The position numbers and the translations under genes are program-made. Shown here in pieces: positions 42,162 to 52,500 of a stretch of 64,000 bases of DNA. Origin of the DNA: Streptomyces sp. NRRL F-6492 (GTDB lineage Bacteria; Actinomycetota; Actinomycetes; Streptomycetales; Streptomycetaceae); the NCBI RefSeq assembly GCF_001280125.1, contig NZ_LGEG01000171.1, positions 1 to 64,000 on the forward strand, written 5' to 3'. A model generated the notes under the pieces. The model was not told the DNA's origin. It saw only the letters and a list, made by a program, of their open reading frames with translations, and did no database searches. Position 1 is the first letter of the stretch. Each line of letters starts with the position of its first letter.

Positions 42162-42975
42162 GGAGGCTCCAACCTCGGACGCCACCCGGGGCGGTGACGC
42201 TTCACAACGCGGTTACCCCGTGAGCCGAGATCACTCCCCGGAAGTGTGTGACTACGGAGGGGAGTGTGTCGAGGACTTGTGAGGAGCGTCAACCTCCTAC
42301 GCCGGATGTCCCCCTCAGGAGTTGCCTCGGGTCTCCCGCGGCCGGAGCGGGGGACGGGCGGCGGTCGCGCGCGAAGTGGCCGACACCTTCCGGTCCGGCG
42401 GGTTCCGGACTGTCGTCAACCGGCCGTCCGGAGCGCGTCGCGATGGCCGGAGGGACCACTTTTTCCGGCTGGAGGTTGCCTCTCGGGTGGGGCGCATGCC
42501 CGGCGCATGGGAGCGCGCCGCGCTCCCGAAGGGCGTACCGGGGAACCGGAGGGTGCGTCGGGCGGCCAGCCGGAATGGTGTGGGTGATAAGAGGTCAAGT
42601 GGCGATGAAATGGACTTCGCATGGCTGGATATCCGATCGGGAGCGGCTATTGGCATATGACTCTCGCCCTTCCCGAGCTTTCCACTTGATGAATTACCCG
42701 GAAGTAACATCGCGGCTCGCATCCTTGGCCGAGGAGGATCCTTTAATGTGACCGGAGTGAGTTCGGTTTTAGGGGGAAGTCTTGGCCGGGGGTGCTCGTA
42801 TCCCCGATCCGGAGCGGAGCGGATCGCCCGCCTCCGCGGTCGTGCCGGGCTCCCCTCGAAGGAGCGGCGTACGCGTCGCGCCGGATCGGGTAAATCCCGC
42901 TCCGGTCGCCCGGTGGAGCCGGGTGGACCGCACGTGAAAAAAGACTGGAACAAGATATCGAGAACGGGTGGGAAC
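42162..42975. promoter_or_regulatory. Long upstream region of the NRPS locus
   Basis: The 814 bp between the SsgA-like gene and mbtH contain only one plausible short ORF (42605-42751). CACTCCCC at 42232-42239 forms an eight-base inverted repeat with 42259-42266, close to the SsgA-like promoter. From about 42,560 to 42,780 the DNA is markedly less GC-rich (GATGAATTACCCGGAAGTAA and TCCTTTAATG are examples) than anything else outside the ankyrin element. I could not place a definite promoter for mbtH. Confidence 0.5.
42605..42751 (+). CDS. Possible 48-residue protein in the low-GC leader
   Basis: An ORF of 48 codons, beginning MKWTSHGWISDRERLLAYDS and ending SRLASLAEEDPLM, with a weak ribosome site (AGAGGTCAAG) upstream. 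The codon pattern is not the strong third-position-GC pattern of the surrounding genes (codons such as TTG, CTA, GCA, GAT and TTA-free Leu use), so it may be foreign, a leader peptide or chance. No family is recognised. It ends 224 bp before mbtH. Confidence 0.25.
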   Translation: MKWTSHGWISDRERLLAYDSRPSRAFHLMNYPEVTSRLASLAEEDPLM

Positions 42976-43194
42976 GTGAGCAATCCCTTCGATGACGAGT
43001 CGGGTCGCTTCGTCGTGCTGGTGAACCGCGAAGCCCAGTACTCCCTCTGGCCCGCGCACCTCGACGTCCCCGGCGGCTGGGACCGCGAGGGCGTCGAGGG
43101 GTCGCGCCAGGAGTGTCTGGAGCGGATCGAGAGCGTCTGGACCGACATGCGCCCCGCCGGCCTGGTGGCGGCGATGGAGGCCGAAGCGCGTTGA
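42976..43194 (+). CDS. MbtH-like NRPS accessory protein
   Basis: A 72-residue MbtH-family protein. The signature NREAQYSLWPAHLDVPGGWD with the conserved SLWP and the later ESVWTDMRPAGLVAAMEAEA is complete. Such proteins bind and stabilise adenylation domains and are often required for NRPS activity. GTG at 42976 (MSNPFDDESGRFVVLVNREA) is the usual start; the upstream GGTGGGAAC is only a moderate ribosome site. A strong hairpin at 43204 separates it from the synthetase gene, so its dosage may be set independently. The A domains encoded downstream are its natural partners. Confidence 0.95.
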   Translation: MSNPFDDESGRFVVLVNREAQYSLWPAHLDVPGGWDREGVEGSRQECLERIESVWTDMRPAGLVAAMEAEAR

Positions 43195-43203
43195 CGGGCC
43201 GAA

Positions 43204-43251
43204 GGGCCATCGGGAGGCGCCGCGCAGGTCAGGCGGCCCTCCCGATGGCCC
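43204..43251 (+). terminator. Hairpin between mbtH and the NRPS gene
   Basis: GGGCCATCGGGAG at 43204-43216 pairs perfectly with 43239-43251 (13 bp). It lies ten bases past the mbtH stop codon. There is no T-run. It may be a terminator or an attenuator. Confidence 0.7.
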
Positions 43252-43274
43252 GGGTGTCAACTTCGTTCGCGTAA

Positions 43275-43290
43275 TGAGCAGTTCTGCTCA
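43275..43290. promoter_or_regulatory. Inverted repeat in the NRPS promoter region
   Basis: TGAGCAGTTCTGCTCA has seven-base perfect arms around TT. It is followed directly by the AT-rich AAAATAATCT (43291-43300), in which TAATCT fits a -10 box. The position, about 310 bases ahead of the NRPS start codon and just past the mbtH terminator, suggests an operator of the NRPS promoter. The rest of 43252-43597 (about 345 bp) is a long untranslated leader with no ORF I can support. Confidence 0.45.
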
Positions 43291-43597
43291 AAAATAATCT
43301 CCTGTCGGTCATGTGCGGTCGACAGGTGTCAGTGGCGCCCTGCAAGCCCCTCCAGAAGCCGGCGGCGGGGCGCCTCGCGACCTCCCTCTCCTCCTGTGCG
43401 GACCGTGCGGACCACGCCGCCCGCACGGGGCGGGCGCGTTCCCGCGCGAGAACTCCACAGCACCCGCGGCGAAAGCCGCGCGGTGTCTCCCCCTGTGTGT
43501 CGCCCCACGGGAAAGGGCCTTCCCCGATCCCGTCGCGCCGAATGCCCGCCCTCCGCTCGACCGTCCCCTGTGAAACCTCACCGAAGGTGTCGTCGGC

Positions 43598-46500
43598 ATG
43601 CCTGAATACCCCTCCTTTCCGTCGGAAGAATCCGCCCCCGAATACCTCGAACTGACTACGGCCCAGCAGGGTGTGTGGTACGGGCAACTGGTCGATCCGG
43701 GCAGCCCGAAATACAACATCGGGGAATGCCTGGAGATTCGCGGGGGGCTCGACGAGAGATTATTCGCCGCTGCTCTCAACCGGGCGGCCCACCTCTGCGA
43801 CAGCCTCAACGTCACGTTCGTCACCGACGACGGGTCCGTCCGGCAGCGCGTCGTCCGCCCGGCGGCCGAAACCGACCGGCTGCACCGGGTCGACCTCACG
43901 GGAGCCGACGACCCCGTCGCGGCGGCGGAACGGTACATGGCCGACGACATGGCCGCCGTCGACCACCTCGAAGCGCCGTCCCACCACTTCGCCCTGCTGC
44001 GGCTCGGCCCGCGCCTCCACCACTGGTACGTCCGCTACCACCACGTCGCCGTCGACGGCCTCGGCGGAGCGCTCTTCGCCCGCACCGTGGCCGACTTCTA
44101 CGCGCGTGCGGCGCGCGGCGAGGACCTCGCGGAGCTGGAGCCGCCCACCGGCCCCCTGCGCGCCCTCGTGGCCGACGAGGCCGCCTACCGCGCCTCCGAC
44201 CGGCTGGAGGCGGACCGCGCCTACTGGACCGGAAGGTTCGCCGACCGGGACGCGGACGGCCCCGGCCCCGAGGGCGGCGACACGGGCGGGAGTCCCCTCC
44301 TCAGGAGGCGCACGGACCGGCCGGGGGACGGGAACCCGCCCGCGACCGCCGGTCGGCCGGGAAGCGACGGCCCGCCCGGACCCGTCGACCGGTCCGCGCC
44401 CGCCGACCTGCCCGCTCCCGCCGACCGTTCCGAGCCCGTCGCCGACCTGCACACGGGCGAGACCCTCCCCCCGTCCGTGTTCGACGGCCTCCGGCGCCTC
44501 GCGGCCGGCAACCGCACCACCTGGAGCGCCGTCCTCGTCGCGGCCGTCGCCGCCTACACGGCACGGGTCACCGGACGCCGGGAGGTCTGCGTGGGCCTCG
44601 CCTCCCACGGCCGCCACGGCGCCCTCCGGCACGTGGTCGGCATGACCTCCACCGTCCTGCCCCTGAGACTGGCCGTCGACCCCGGCACGACGGTCGGGGA
44701 CCTCGTCCGGAGCGTCGCCGCCGAGATGCGCGGAGCCCTGCGCCACCGCCGCTTCTCGCGCGAACAGCTCGCCCGCGAACTGAACCTGACCGACGGGGCG
44801 GCCCGCCTGACCGACCTCGTCGTGAACGTCATGGGGTACGACTACGACCTCGACTTCGGCGGCAGCCCCGCCACCTCCCGCCTGCTGTCCATCGGCCCCG
44901 TCGACGACGTGTCCCTGTTCGTCTCCGAACGGGCCGAGGGCACCGGCCCGCTCATCGGCTTCGACACCAACCCGGAGCTCTACCACCCCGACGACGTCCG
45001 ACTGCACCAGCAGGCCGTCGTCGGCTTCCTCGCCGCGCTCGCCGGCGCGGACTCCGACATGCCCGTGCGCGACCTCCCGCTGCTCGACGCGGAGGCCGCC
45101 GGGACGCTCCTCGACCACGGGCGCGGCGCGGCGCTGCCGGCCGGGACCACGGCCACGAGCCTGCCCGAGGCGTTCGCCGCACGCGTCCGCACGGCTCCCG
45201 ACGCCCCCGCCGTCGTGGACGGCGCCACCACCCTCTCCTACGGGGAACTGGCTGAACGGGCCACGGCCCTGGCCCGCGCCCTCACCGGCTGGGACCTCCG
45301 CGCCGAGGACGGGGTCGGCGTCCTCGCCGGCCGTTCGGCCGCCGTCGTGACCGCCTCCCTCGGCGCGGTGCGGGCGGGGACCGCCTACGTGCCGATGGAC
45401 GCCGACTGGCCGGCCGAACGCCTCGACCGCGTCGCCGGGACCGCCCGGGTCCGGGCCCTGGTCGTCGACGAGGAGGCCGCCGGACGCGACTGGGTGAAGG
45501 TGGCCGCCACCCGGCTGCCCGTCCTCGTGGTCGACGGCACGGGCACCGTCCTCCGGGGCGGCCCGGACCGGCCCGGCCCGCTGCCGGGCCCCGTCCGCGG
45601 CGACCGGCTCGCCTACGTCATGTTCACCTCCGGCTCCACCGGCCTGCCCAAGGGCGTCGGCGTCCACCACGCCGACATCCTGGCCCTGGCCGCCGACTCC
45701 GCCTGGACCGGCGGCGCCTGCGACGCGGTCCTCATGCACTCGGCGTACGTCTTCGACGCGTCCACGTTCGAGATCTGGGTGCCGCTCCTCAACGGCGGCC
45801 GGGTCGTCGTCGCCCCCGCCGGACTCCTGGACGCGCGCGGGCTCAAGGAGACGACCGCCCGCGACGGCGTCACCGCCGTCTTCCTGACCACGGCGCTCTG
45901 CAACGTCGTCGCCGAGACCGACCCGACGGCCTTCGACGGCCTGCGCCTGGTCGCCGCGGGCGGCGAGGCCGCCGCCCCCGACCTGATGGGACGCATGGCC
46001 GCGGCGGCGCCCGGAACCCGCGTCCTCCACGTCTACGGACCCACCGAGACCACCACGTTCGCCTCCCGCCACCGGGTCCCGGCCGGCGCCCCCGGCGTCC
46101 CGCCCATCGGCCGGGCCCTCGACGGAACGCGCCTGTACGTGCTCGACGACTCCCTCCGCCCCGTGCCGCCCGGCGTCGTGGGCGAGCTGTACGTGAGCGG
46201 CGCCGGCGTCGCCCGCGGCTACCTGGGCCGGCCCGGCCTCACGGCCACCCGGTTCGTCCCCGACCCGTACGACGCGGACGGCGGCCGGATGTACCGCACC
46301 GGCGACCTGGCCCGCTGGACGGCGCACGGGGACGTCGAGTACGCGGGGCGGACCGACGGACAGATCAAGCTCCGCGGGTTCCGGATCGAACCGGCCGAGA
46401 TCGAGAACGCCCTGCTCGCCCGCCCCGGCGTCCGCCACGCGTGCGTCCTGGTCCGCGAGGACGCGCCGGGCGACCGCCGGCTCGTCGCCTACGTCGTACC

Positions 46501-49500
46501 GGCCCCCGGACCACAGCGGCCGGACGGCCCGGAACTCGCCCACGCCCTCGCCCGCGTCCTGCCCGCGTACATGGTGCCCGCCGCGTTCGTCCTCCTCGAC
46601 GCGCTGCCCCTGAACGCCAACGGCAAGGTCGACCGGCGGGCCCTGCCCGCGCCCCAGGCCCCCGCCGTCCGGGGGACCGCCCCGCGCACCCCGCAGGAGG
46701 AGGTGCTCGCGGGCCTGTTCGCCGACGTCCTCGGCGTGCCCGCCGTGGGCGTCGACGACAACTTCTTCTCCCTGGGCGGCCACTCCCTGCTCGCCACCCG
46801 GCTCGTCGCACGGGTGCGGGCCGCGACGGGCGCCGACACCGAACTGCGCCACCTCTTCGAGCACCCCACCGTGGCCGCCCTCGCCGCCACCCTCGGAACG
46901 ACCGGGGAGGCCCGGCCCGCCCTCGTCCCCACGGACCGGCCCGACCCGCTCCCGCCGTCCTTCGCACAGCAGCGGCTGTGGTTCCTCAACCGCGCCGAGG
47001 ACGCGGGGGACACCTACAACGTGCCGCTCGTCCTCGACCTCGAAGGACCCCTGGACACCGGGGCGCTGCGCGGCGCCCTCGCCGACGTGGTCGCCCGGCA
47101 CGAGAGCCTGCGGACCGTGCTCGCCGAGCACGACGGCACCGCCCGCCAGGTCGTGACCGACGCCCGGACCGCCGCCTCCCTCGTCCCCCTCGCCGTCGAG
47201 ACGCCCCCGGCGGACGAACCGGCCGGCGACTGGGCCGAACGGGCGGTGCGCCGACTGACCTCGGCGCCCTTCGACCTCACCACCGACCTCCCCGTACGCG
47301 CCCGGCTGCTCGCGACCGGCCCCGACCGGCACGTCCTGGTGCTCGTGCTCCACCACGTCGCCGCCGACGGCTGGTCGCTGGCCCCGCTCTGCCGGGACCT
47401 CGGCGCCGCCTACCGCGCCCGCACCACCGGCACCGCGCCCGACTGGCCGGAACTGCGCGTCCAGTACGCCGACTACACCCTCTGGCAGCGGCAACTGCTC
47501 GGCGACGACGGCGACCCCGGGAGCCCGGTGGCGCGCCGCCTCGACTTCTGGCGCGACGCCCTGCGCGGCGCCCCCGACCTCCTCGAACTGCCCCTGGACC
47601 GGCCCCGCCCGACGGTCCCGGACCACCGGGGCGACGCGGTGCCGTTCGACCTGCCCGCCGACGCCTACGCGCGGCTCGGCGCCCTCGCCCGCGACGCGGG
47701 CTGCACCCCCTTCATGGTCCTCCAGGCGGCGCTCGCCGTGACGCTCCGCGCGCACGGCGCGGGCACCGACATCCCCCTGGGCACCGCGGTGGCCGGACGG
47801 ACCGACGAGGCCCTGGACGAACTGGTGGGCTTCTTCGTCAACACCGTCGTGCTGCGCACCGACCTCTCGGGGAACCCGACCTTCCGCGAACTGCTGCGCC
47901 GGGTCGCCGCGTTCGACCTCGCGGCCTTCGACCGGGCCGACCTGCCGTTCGAGCGGCTGGTCGAGGAGCTCAACCCGGACCGGTCCGGCGGCCACCACCC
48001 GCTCTTCCAGACCATGCTGGTCCTCCAGAACCAGCGGGGGGCCGAACTCGACCTGCCCGGCGTCACCGTACGGGACCGGTCCCGACACACCGGCATCAGC
48101 AAGTTCGACCTGACCTTCTCCCTCGTGGAGGTCCCGGAGACCCCCGGGACCGTCCGGCTCGGCGGCCACCTCGAATACGCCACGGACCTCTTCGAGGACG
48201 CCACCGCCCGCGCGCTCGCCGACCGGTTCGCCCGCGTCCTCGCCCACGCCGTGGCCGAACCCGACCGCGCCGTCGACGACTTCGACCCGCTCACCCCGGA
48301 CGAGCGCGCGGACCTCCTGGAGCGGGGACGCGGCGAACGCCGCCCGCTGCCGGCCCTCACCGTGCCCGAGGCCGTGGGGGAGTGGGCCGCCCGCACCCCG
48401 GACGCGCCCGCCGTGCGCGACCCGCGCACCACCCTCACGTACGCCGCCCTGCACGCGCGGGCCGACGCCCTCGCCCGCGTGCTGCGCGAGCGCGGCGCCC
48501 GCCGCGGCACCCTGGTGGCGCTCGCGGTCCCGGCGTCGGCCGACACCGTCGTCGCCATGCTGGCCGTGCTGCGGGCCGGAGCCGCCTACGTGCCCGTCGA
48601 CCCCGAGTACCCCCCCGCCCGCATCCGCCAGATCCTGGACGACGCGCGCCCCGTACTGCTCCTCACCGGGACGGACGTCCCCGCCGGCATACCGACGGGC
48701 GGCATACCCCGGCTCTCCCTCGACGACCCGTCCGTACGGGCCGAGGACCCGTCCGTACGGGCCGAGGACCCGTCCGTACGGGCCGAGGACCCGTCCGTAC
48801 GGGCCGCCGCCCCGCCGCCCGGCGCCACGGAACCCGCCGCCCTCCACCCGGCGGACGCCGCCTACGTCATCCACACCTCCGGATCGACCGGCCGCCCCAA
48901 GGGCGTCGTCGTCCCCCACGCGGCCCTCGCCAACCACATGGCCTGGATGGCCCGCCACCTGGACCTCACCCCGGACGACCGGGTCCTCGCCCGCACCTCC
49001 ACCAGCTTCGACGCCTCCGTCTGGGAGCTGTGGCTGCCGCTCGCGCACGGCGCCGAGGTCTGCGTGGCACCCCCCGGCGCCAACCGCGAACCGCGCGAAC
49101 TCCTCTCCTGGATGCGCCGCTTCGACGTCACCGTGGCCCAGTTCGTCCCCTCCCACCTCGAACTCGTCCTCGCCGAGGAGACCGGGGCGCCGCCACCCGC
49201 CCTGCGGGCCGTCCTGTGCGGCGGCGAACCCCTCCCGCGCGCCCTCGCCGACGCCGTCGCCGCCCGCTGGCACGCCGAGCCGCACAACCTGTACGGGCCG
49301 ACCGAGGCGACCATCGACGCCACCGCGCACCGGGTGGACCCGGCGGAGCCCGTCCGCGCGACGCCCGGCGGATCCGTGCCCATCGGGCGGCCCGTCGACG
49401 GGATGCGCGCCTACGTCCTCGACGAGCGGCTGCGCCCCGTGCCCCGGGGCGTCACCGGAGAGCTGTACCTGTCGGGCCCCAACCTCGCCCGCGGCTACCT

Positions 49501-52500
49501 CGACCGCCCGGGACTCACCGCCGCCGGTTTCGTGGCCGACCCGTTCGACGCCTCCGGCGCCCGCATGTACCGGACCGGCGACCTGGTCCGCTGGAACCAC
49601 GACGGACTCCTCGACCACGTGGCCCGCGCCGACGACCAGACCAAGCTCCGCGGCTTCCGCGTCGAACCGGGCGAGGTGGCCGCGACTCTCCTCGGCCTGC
49701 CCGGCGTCACGGCCGCCTGCGCGGTGGTCCGCGAGGACGCCCCGGGGCGGCGCCGGCTCGTCGCCTACGCCGTCACCGCCGACCCGGCGCCGGGAGCCAC
49801 CGCCCTGCGCGACGCGCTCGCCGGGACGCTGCCCCACCACCTGGTGCCCGAGGCGGTCGTCGTCCTCGACGCGCTGCCGCTGCTGCCCAACGGCAAGGTG
49901 GACCGCGCCGCCCTGCCCGCGCCCGGCGAGGACCCGGCGCGGACGGCCACCGGCCCGCGCACCCTCCGCGAGGACCTGATCGCGGGGATCTTCGCCGACG
50001 TCCTGGAACGCCCGGCGGTCGGACCGCACGACGGCTTCTTCGACATCGGCGGACACTCCCTCCTCGCGATGCGCGTCGTCAGCCGGATCCGCTCCGTGCT
50101 CGGCGCCGACCTCGCCGTACGGACCCTCTTCGAGCATCCGACGGCCGCCGCCCTCGCCCGGGCCCTGGACCCCACGGGACCGGCCCGGCCCGCGGTGACC
50201 GCCGTCCCGCTGCGCCCCGACCCCCTGCCGCTGTCCTTCGCGCAGAGCCGGCTGTGGTTCCTCAACCGCTTCGAGGGACCCAGCTCCACCTACAACGTCC
50301 CCCTCGTCCTGGAACTGCGCGGCACCCTGGACGCCGACGCCCTGCGCGCCGCCCTGGCCGACGTCGTGGAGCGCCACGAGTCGCTGCGCACGGTCTTCCC
50401 CGAGCGGGACGGGGTGCCCCACCAGACGGTGCTGCCCGCCGCGACCGCCGCGCCCCGGCCGCCCGTCGAGAGCACGGCCCCCGCGGACCTGGAGGCCGCC
50501 GTCCTCGCCGCCGTCCGCGAACCGTTCGACGTGCTCACCGACCCGCCGCTGCGCGCCCGGCTGCTGCGCGCCGCCCCCGAACACCACGTCCTGGTCCTGG
50601 TCCTCCACCACATCGCGGGCGACGGCTGGTCCCTGGGGCCGCTGACCCGGGACCTGGGCGACGCCTACCGGGCCCGGCTCGCTGGCCGGACGCCCGAACC
50701 CGCGACCGGCACCCCGCTCCAGTACGCCGACTACGCCCTCTGGCAGCACGGCCTCCTCCAGGAGGACGGCGACGTCCTCGAACGGCAGCTCGACCACTGG
50801 CGGGGCGCGCTCGCGGACCTTCCCGAACTGGTCGAACTGCCTCTCGACCGGCCCCGCCCCGCCGTCGCGGACCCCCGGGGGGCCGTGGTCGCCTTCGACG
50901 TGCCGCCCGCCCTGCACGCCGACCTCCTCGACCTGGCCCGCGCCTCCGGCAGCACCCTCTTCATGGTGCTCCGGGCGGCCGTGGCCGCACTGCTGCGCCG
51001 GCACGGCGCGGGCGACGACATCCCGATCGGCTCACCGGTCGCCGGCCGCACCGACGAGGCCCTGGAGGACCTGGTCGGCTTCTTCGTCAACACGCTCGTC
51101 CTGCGCACCGACCTGTCCGGCGACCCGACCTTCCGCGAACTGCTCGGACGCGTCAGGGAGTTCGACCTCGCGGCCTACGCCCACCAGGACGTCCCCTTCG
51201 AACGGCTCGTCGAGAGCCTCAACCCCGTCCGCGCCCGCGACCACCACCCGCTCTTCCAGACCATGCTGGTCCTGCAGAACCAGCGGCCCGTCCGCCCCGA
51301 CCTGCCCGGCCTCACCGTCGAACACCGCCTCGTCCACAACGGACTGAGCAAGTTCGACCTCACCTTCGCCTTCGGCGAGGACGAGGAGGGCGGCGGCCTG
51401 TCCGCGGGCATCGAGTACGCCACCGCGCTGTTCGACCGCGCCACCGTCGAGGCGCTCGCGGCCCGGCTCGTCCGGCTGCTCGCCCAGGTGGTCGCCGCAC
51501 CGGACCGGCGCCTGTCCGGACACGACCCGCTCACCCCGGAGGAGCGCCTCCGCGTCACCCGCTGGAGCACCGGCCGCGCCCTCCCCGCCGGAGCCGGATC
51601 CGACGCCGTGCCCGAAGGCGGCCACGAGACCGCCGACGCCACGCTGCCCGCGCTCTTCGCGCGGTGGGTGCGCCGCACCCCCGGCGCGCCGGCCGTCACG
51701 GACGGCGCCACCGTCCTCTCCTACGCCGAACTCGACCGGATCTCCGCCGGTCTGGCCGCCGCCCTCGCCGGCCTCGGCATCGGACCCGAGGACTCCGTCG
51801 GCGTGCTCCTGGGCCGGTCGCCCGCCGTGGTCGCGGTCTCCCTCGGCACCGTCCGCGCGGCCGCCGCCTACGTGCCGCTGGACGCCCGCTGGCCCGCCGA
51901 ACGGCTCGACCGGGTCGCCGCCGTGGCGCAGCCCCGGGTCCTGGTCGTCGACGAGGAGAACGCCGCCTCCGCCTGGGTGACCGCACGCGCCGACGGCCTG
52001 CCGGTCCTCGTCGTGGACCGGCTCGGACGGGTGCTGCGCGGCGCGCCGGACCGGCCCGGCACCCCGGCGCCCGTACCCGCCCCGGACGCCCTCGCCTACA
52101 CCATGTTCACCTCCGGCTCCACCGGCCTGCCCAAGGGCGTCGGCGTCGGCCACGCGGACGTCGTCGCCCTCGCGCACGACGCGGCCTGGGCGGACGGCGC
52201 CGCCGACGCCGTCCTGATGCACTCCGCGTACGTCTTCGACGCCTCCACCTTCGAGATCTGGACCCCCCTCCTCAACGGCGGCCGGGTCGTCGTGGCGCCG
52301 GAAGGACTCCTGGAGGCCCGGACCCTCGACGCCGCCGTCCACGAACACGGGGTGACGGCCGTCTTCCTGACGACCGCCCTGTTCAACGTCATGGCCGAGA
52401 CCGACCCCGGAGTCTTCGCCGGACTCCGGACGGTCTGCGCGGGCGGCGAACTCGCCTCCCCCGACGCCATGCAGCGGGTCGCCTCGCTCGCCCCGGACAC

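Noticed and set aside
43275..43290. The inverted repeat as a transposon or attachment-site end
   Set aside because: It is a single compact 16-bp site with no partner copy nearby and no integrase gene, and is better explained as an operator.
43760..51004. Very long minus-strand open frame antisense to the first NRPS gene
   Set aside because: Its translation is compositionally biased (Gly/Val/Glu/Arg runs), shows no family motifs and mirrors the GC-rich third positions of the real gene.
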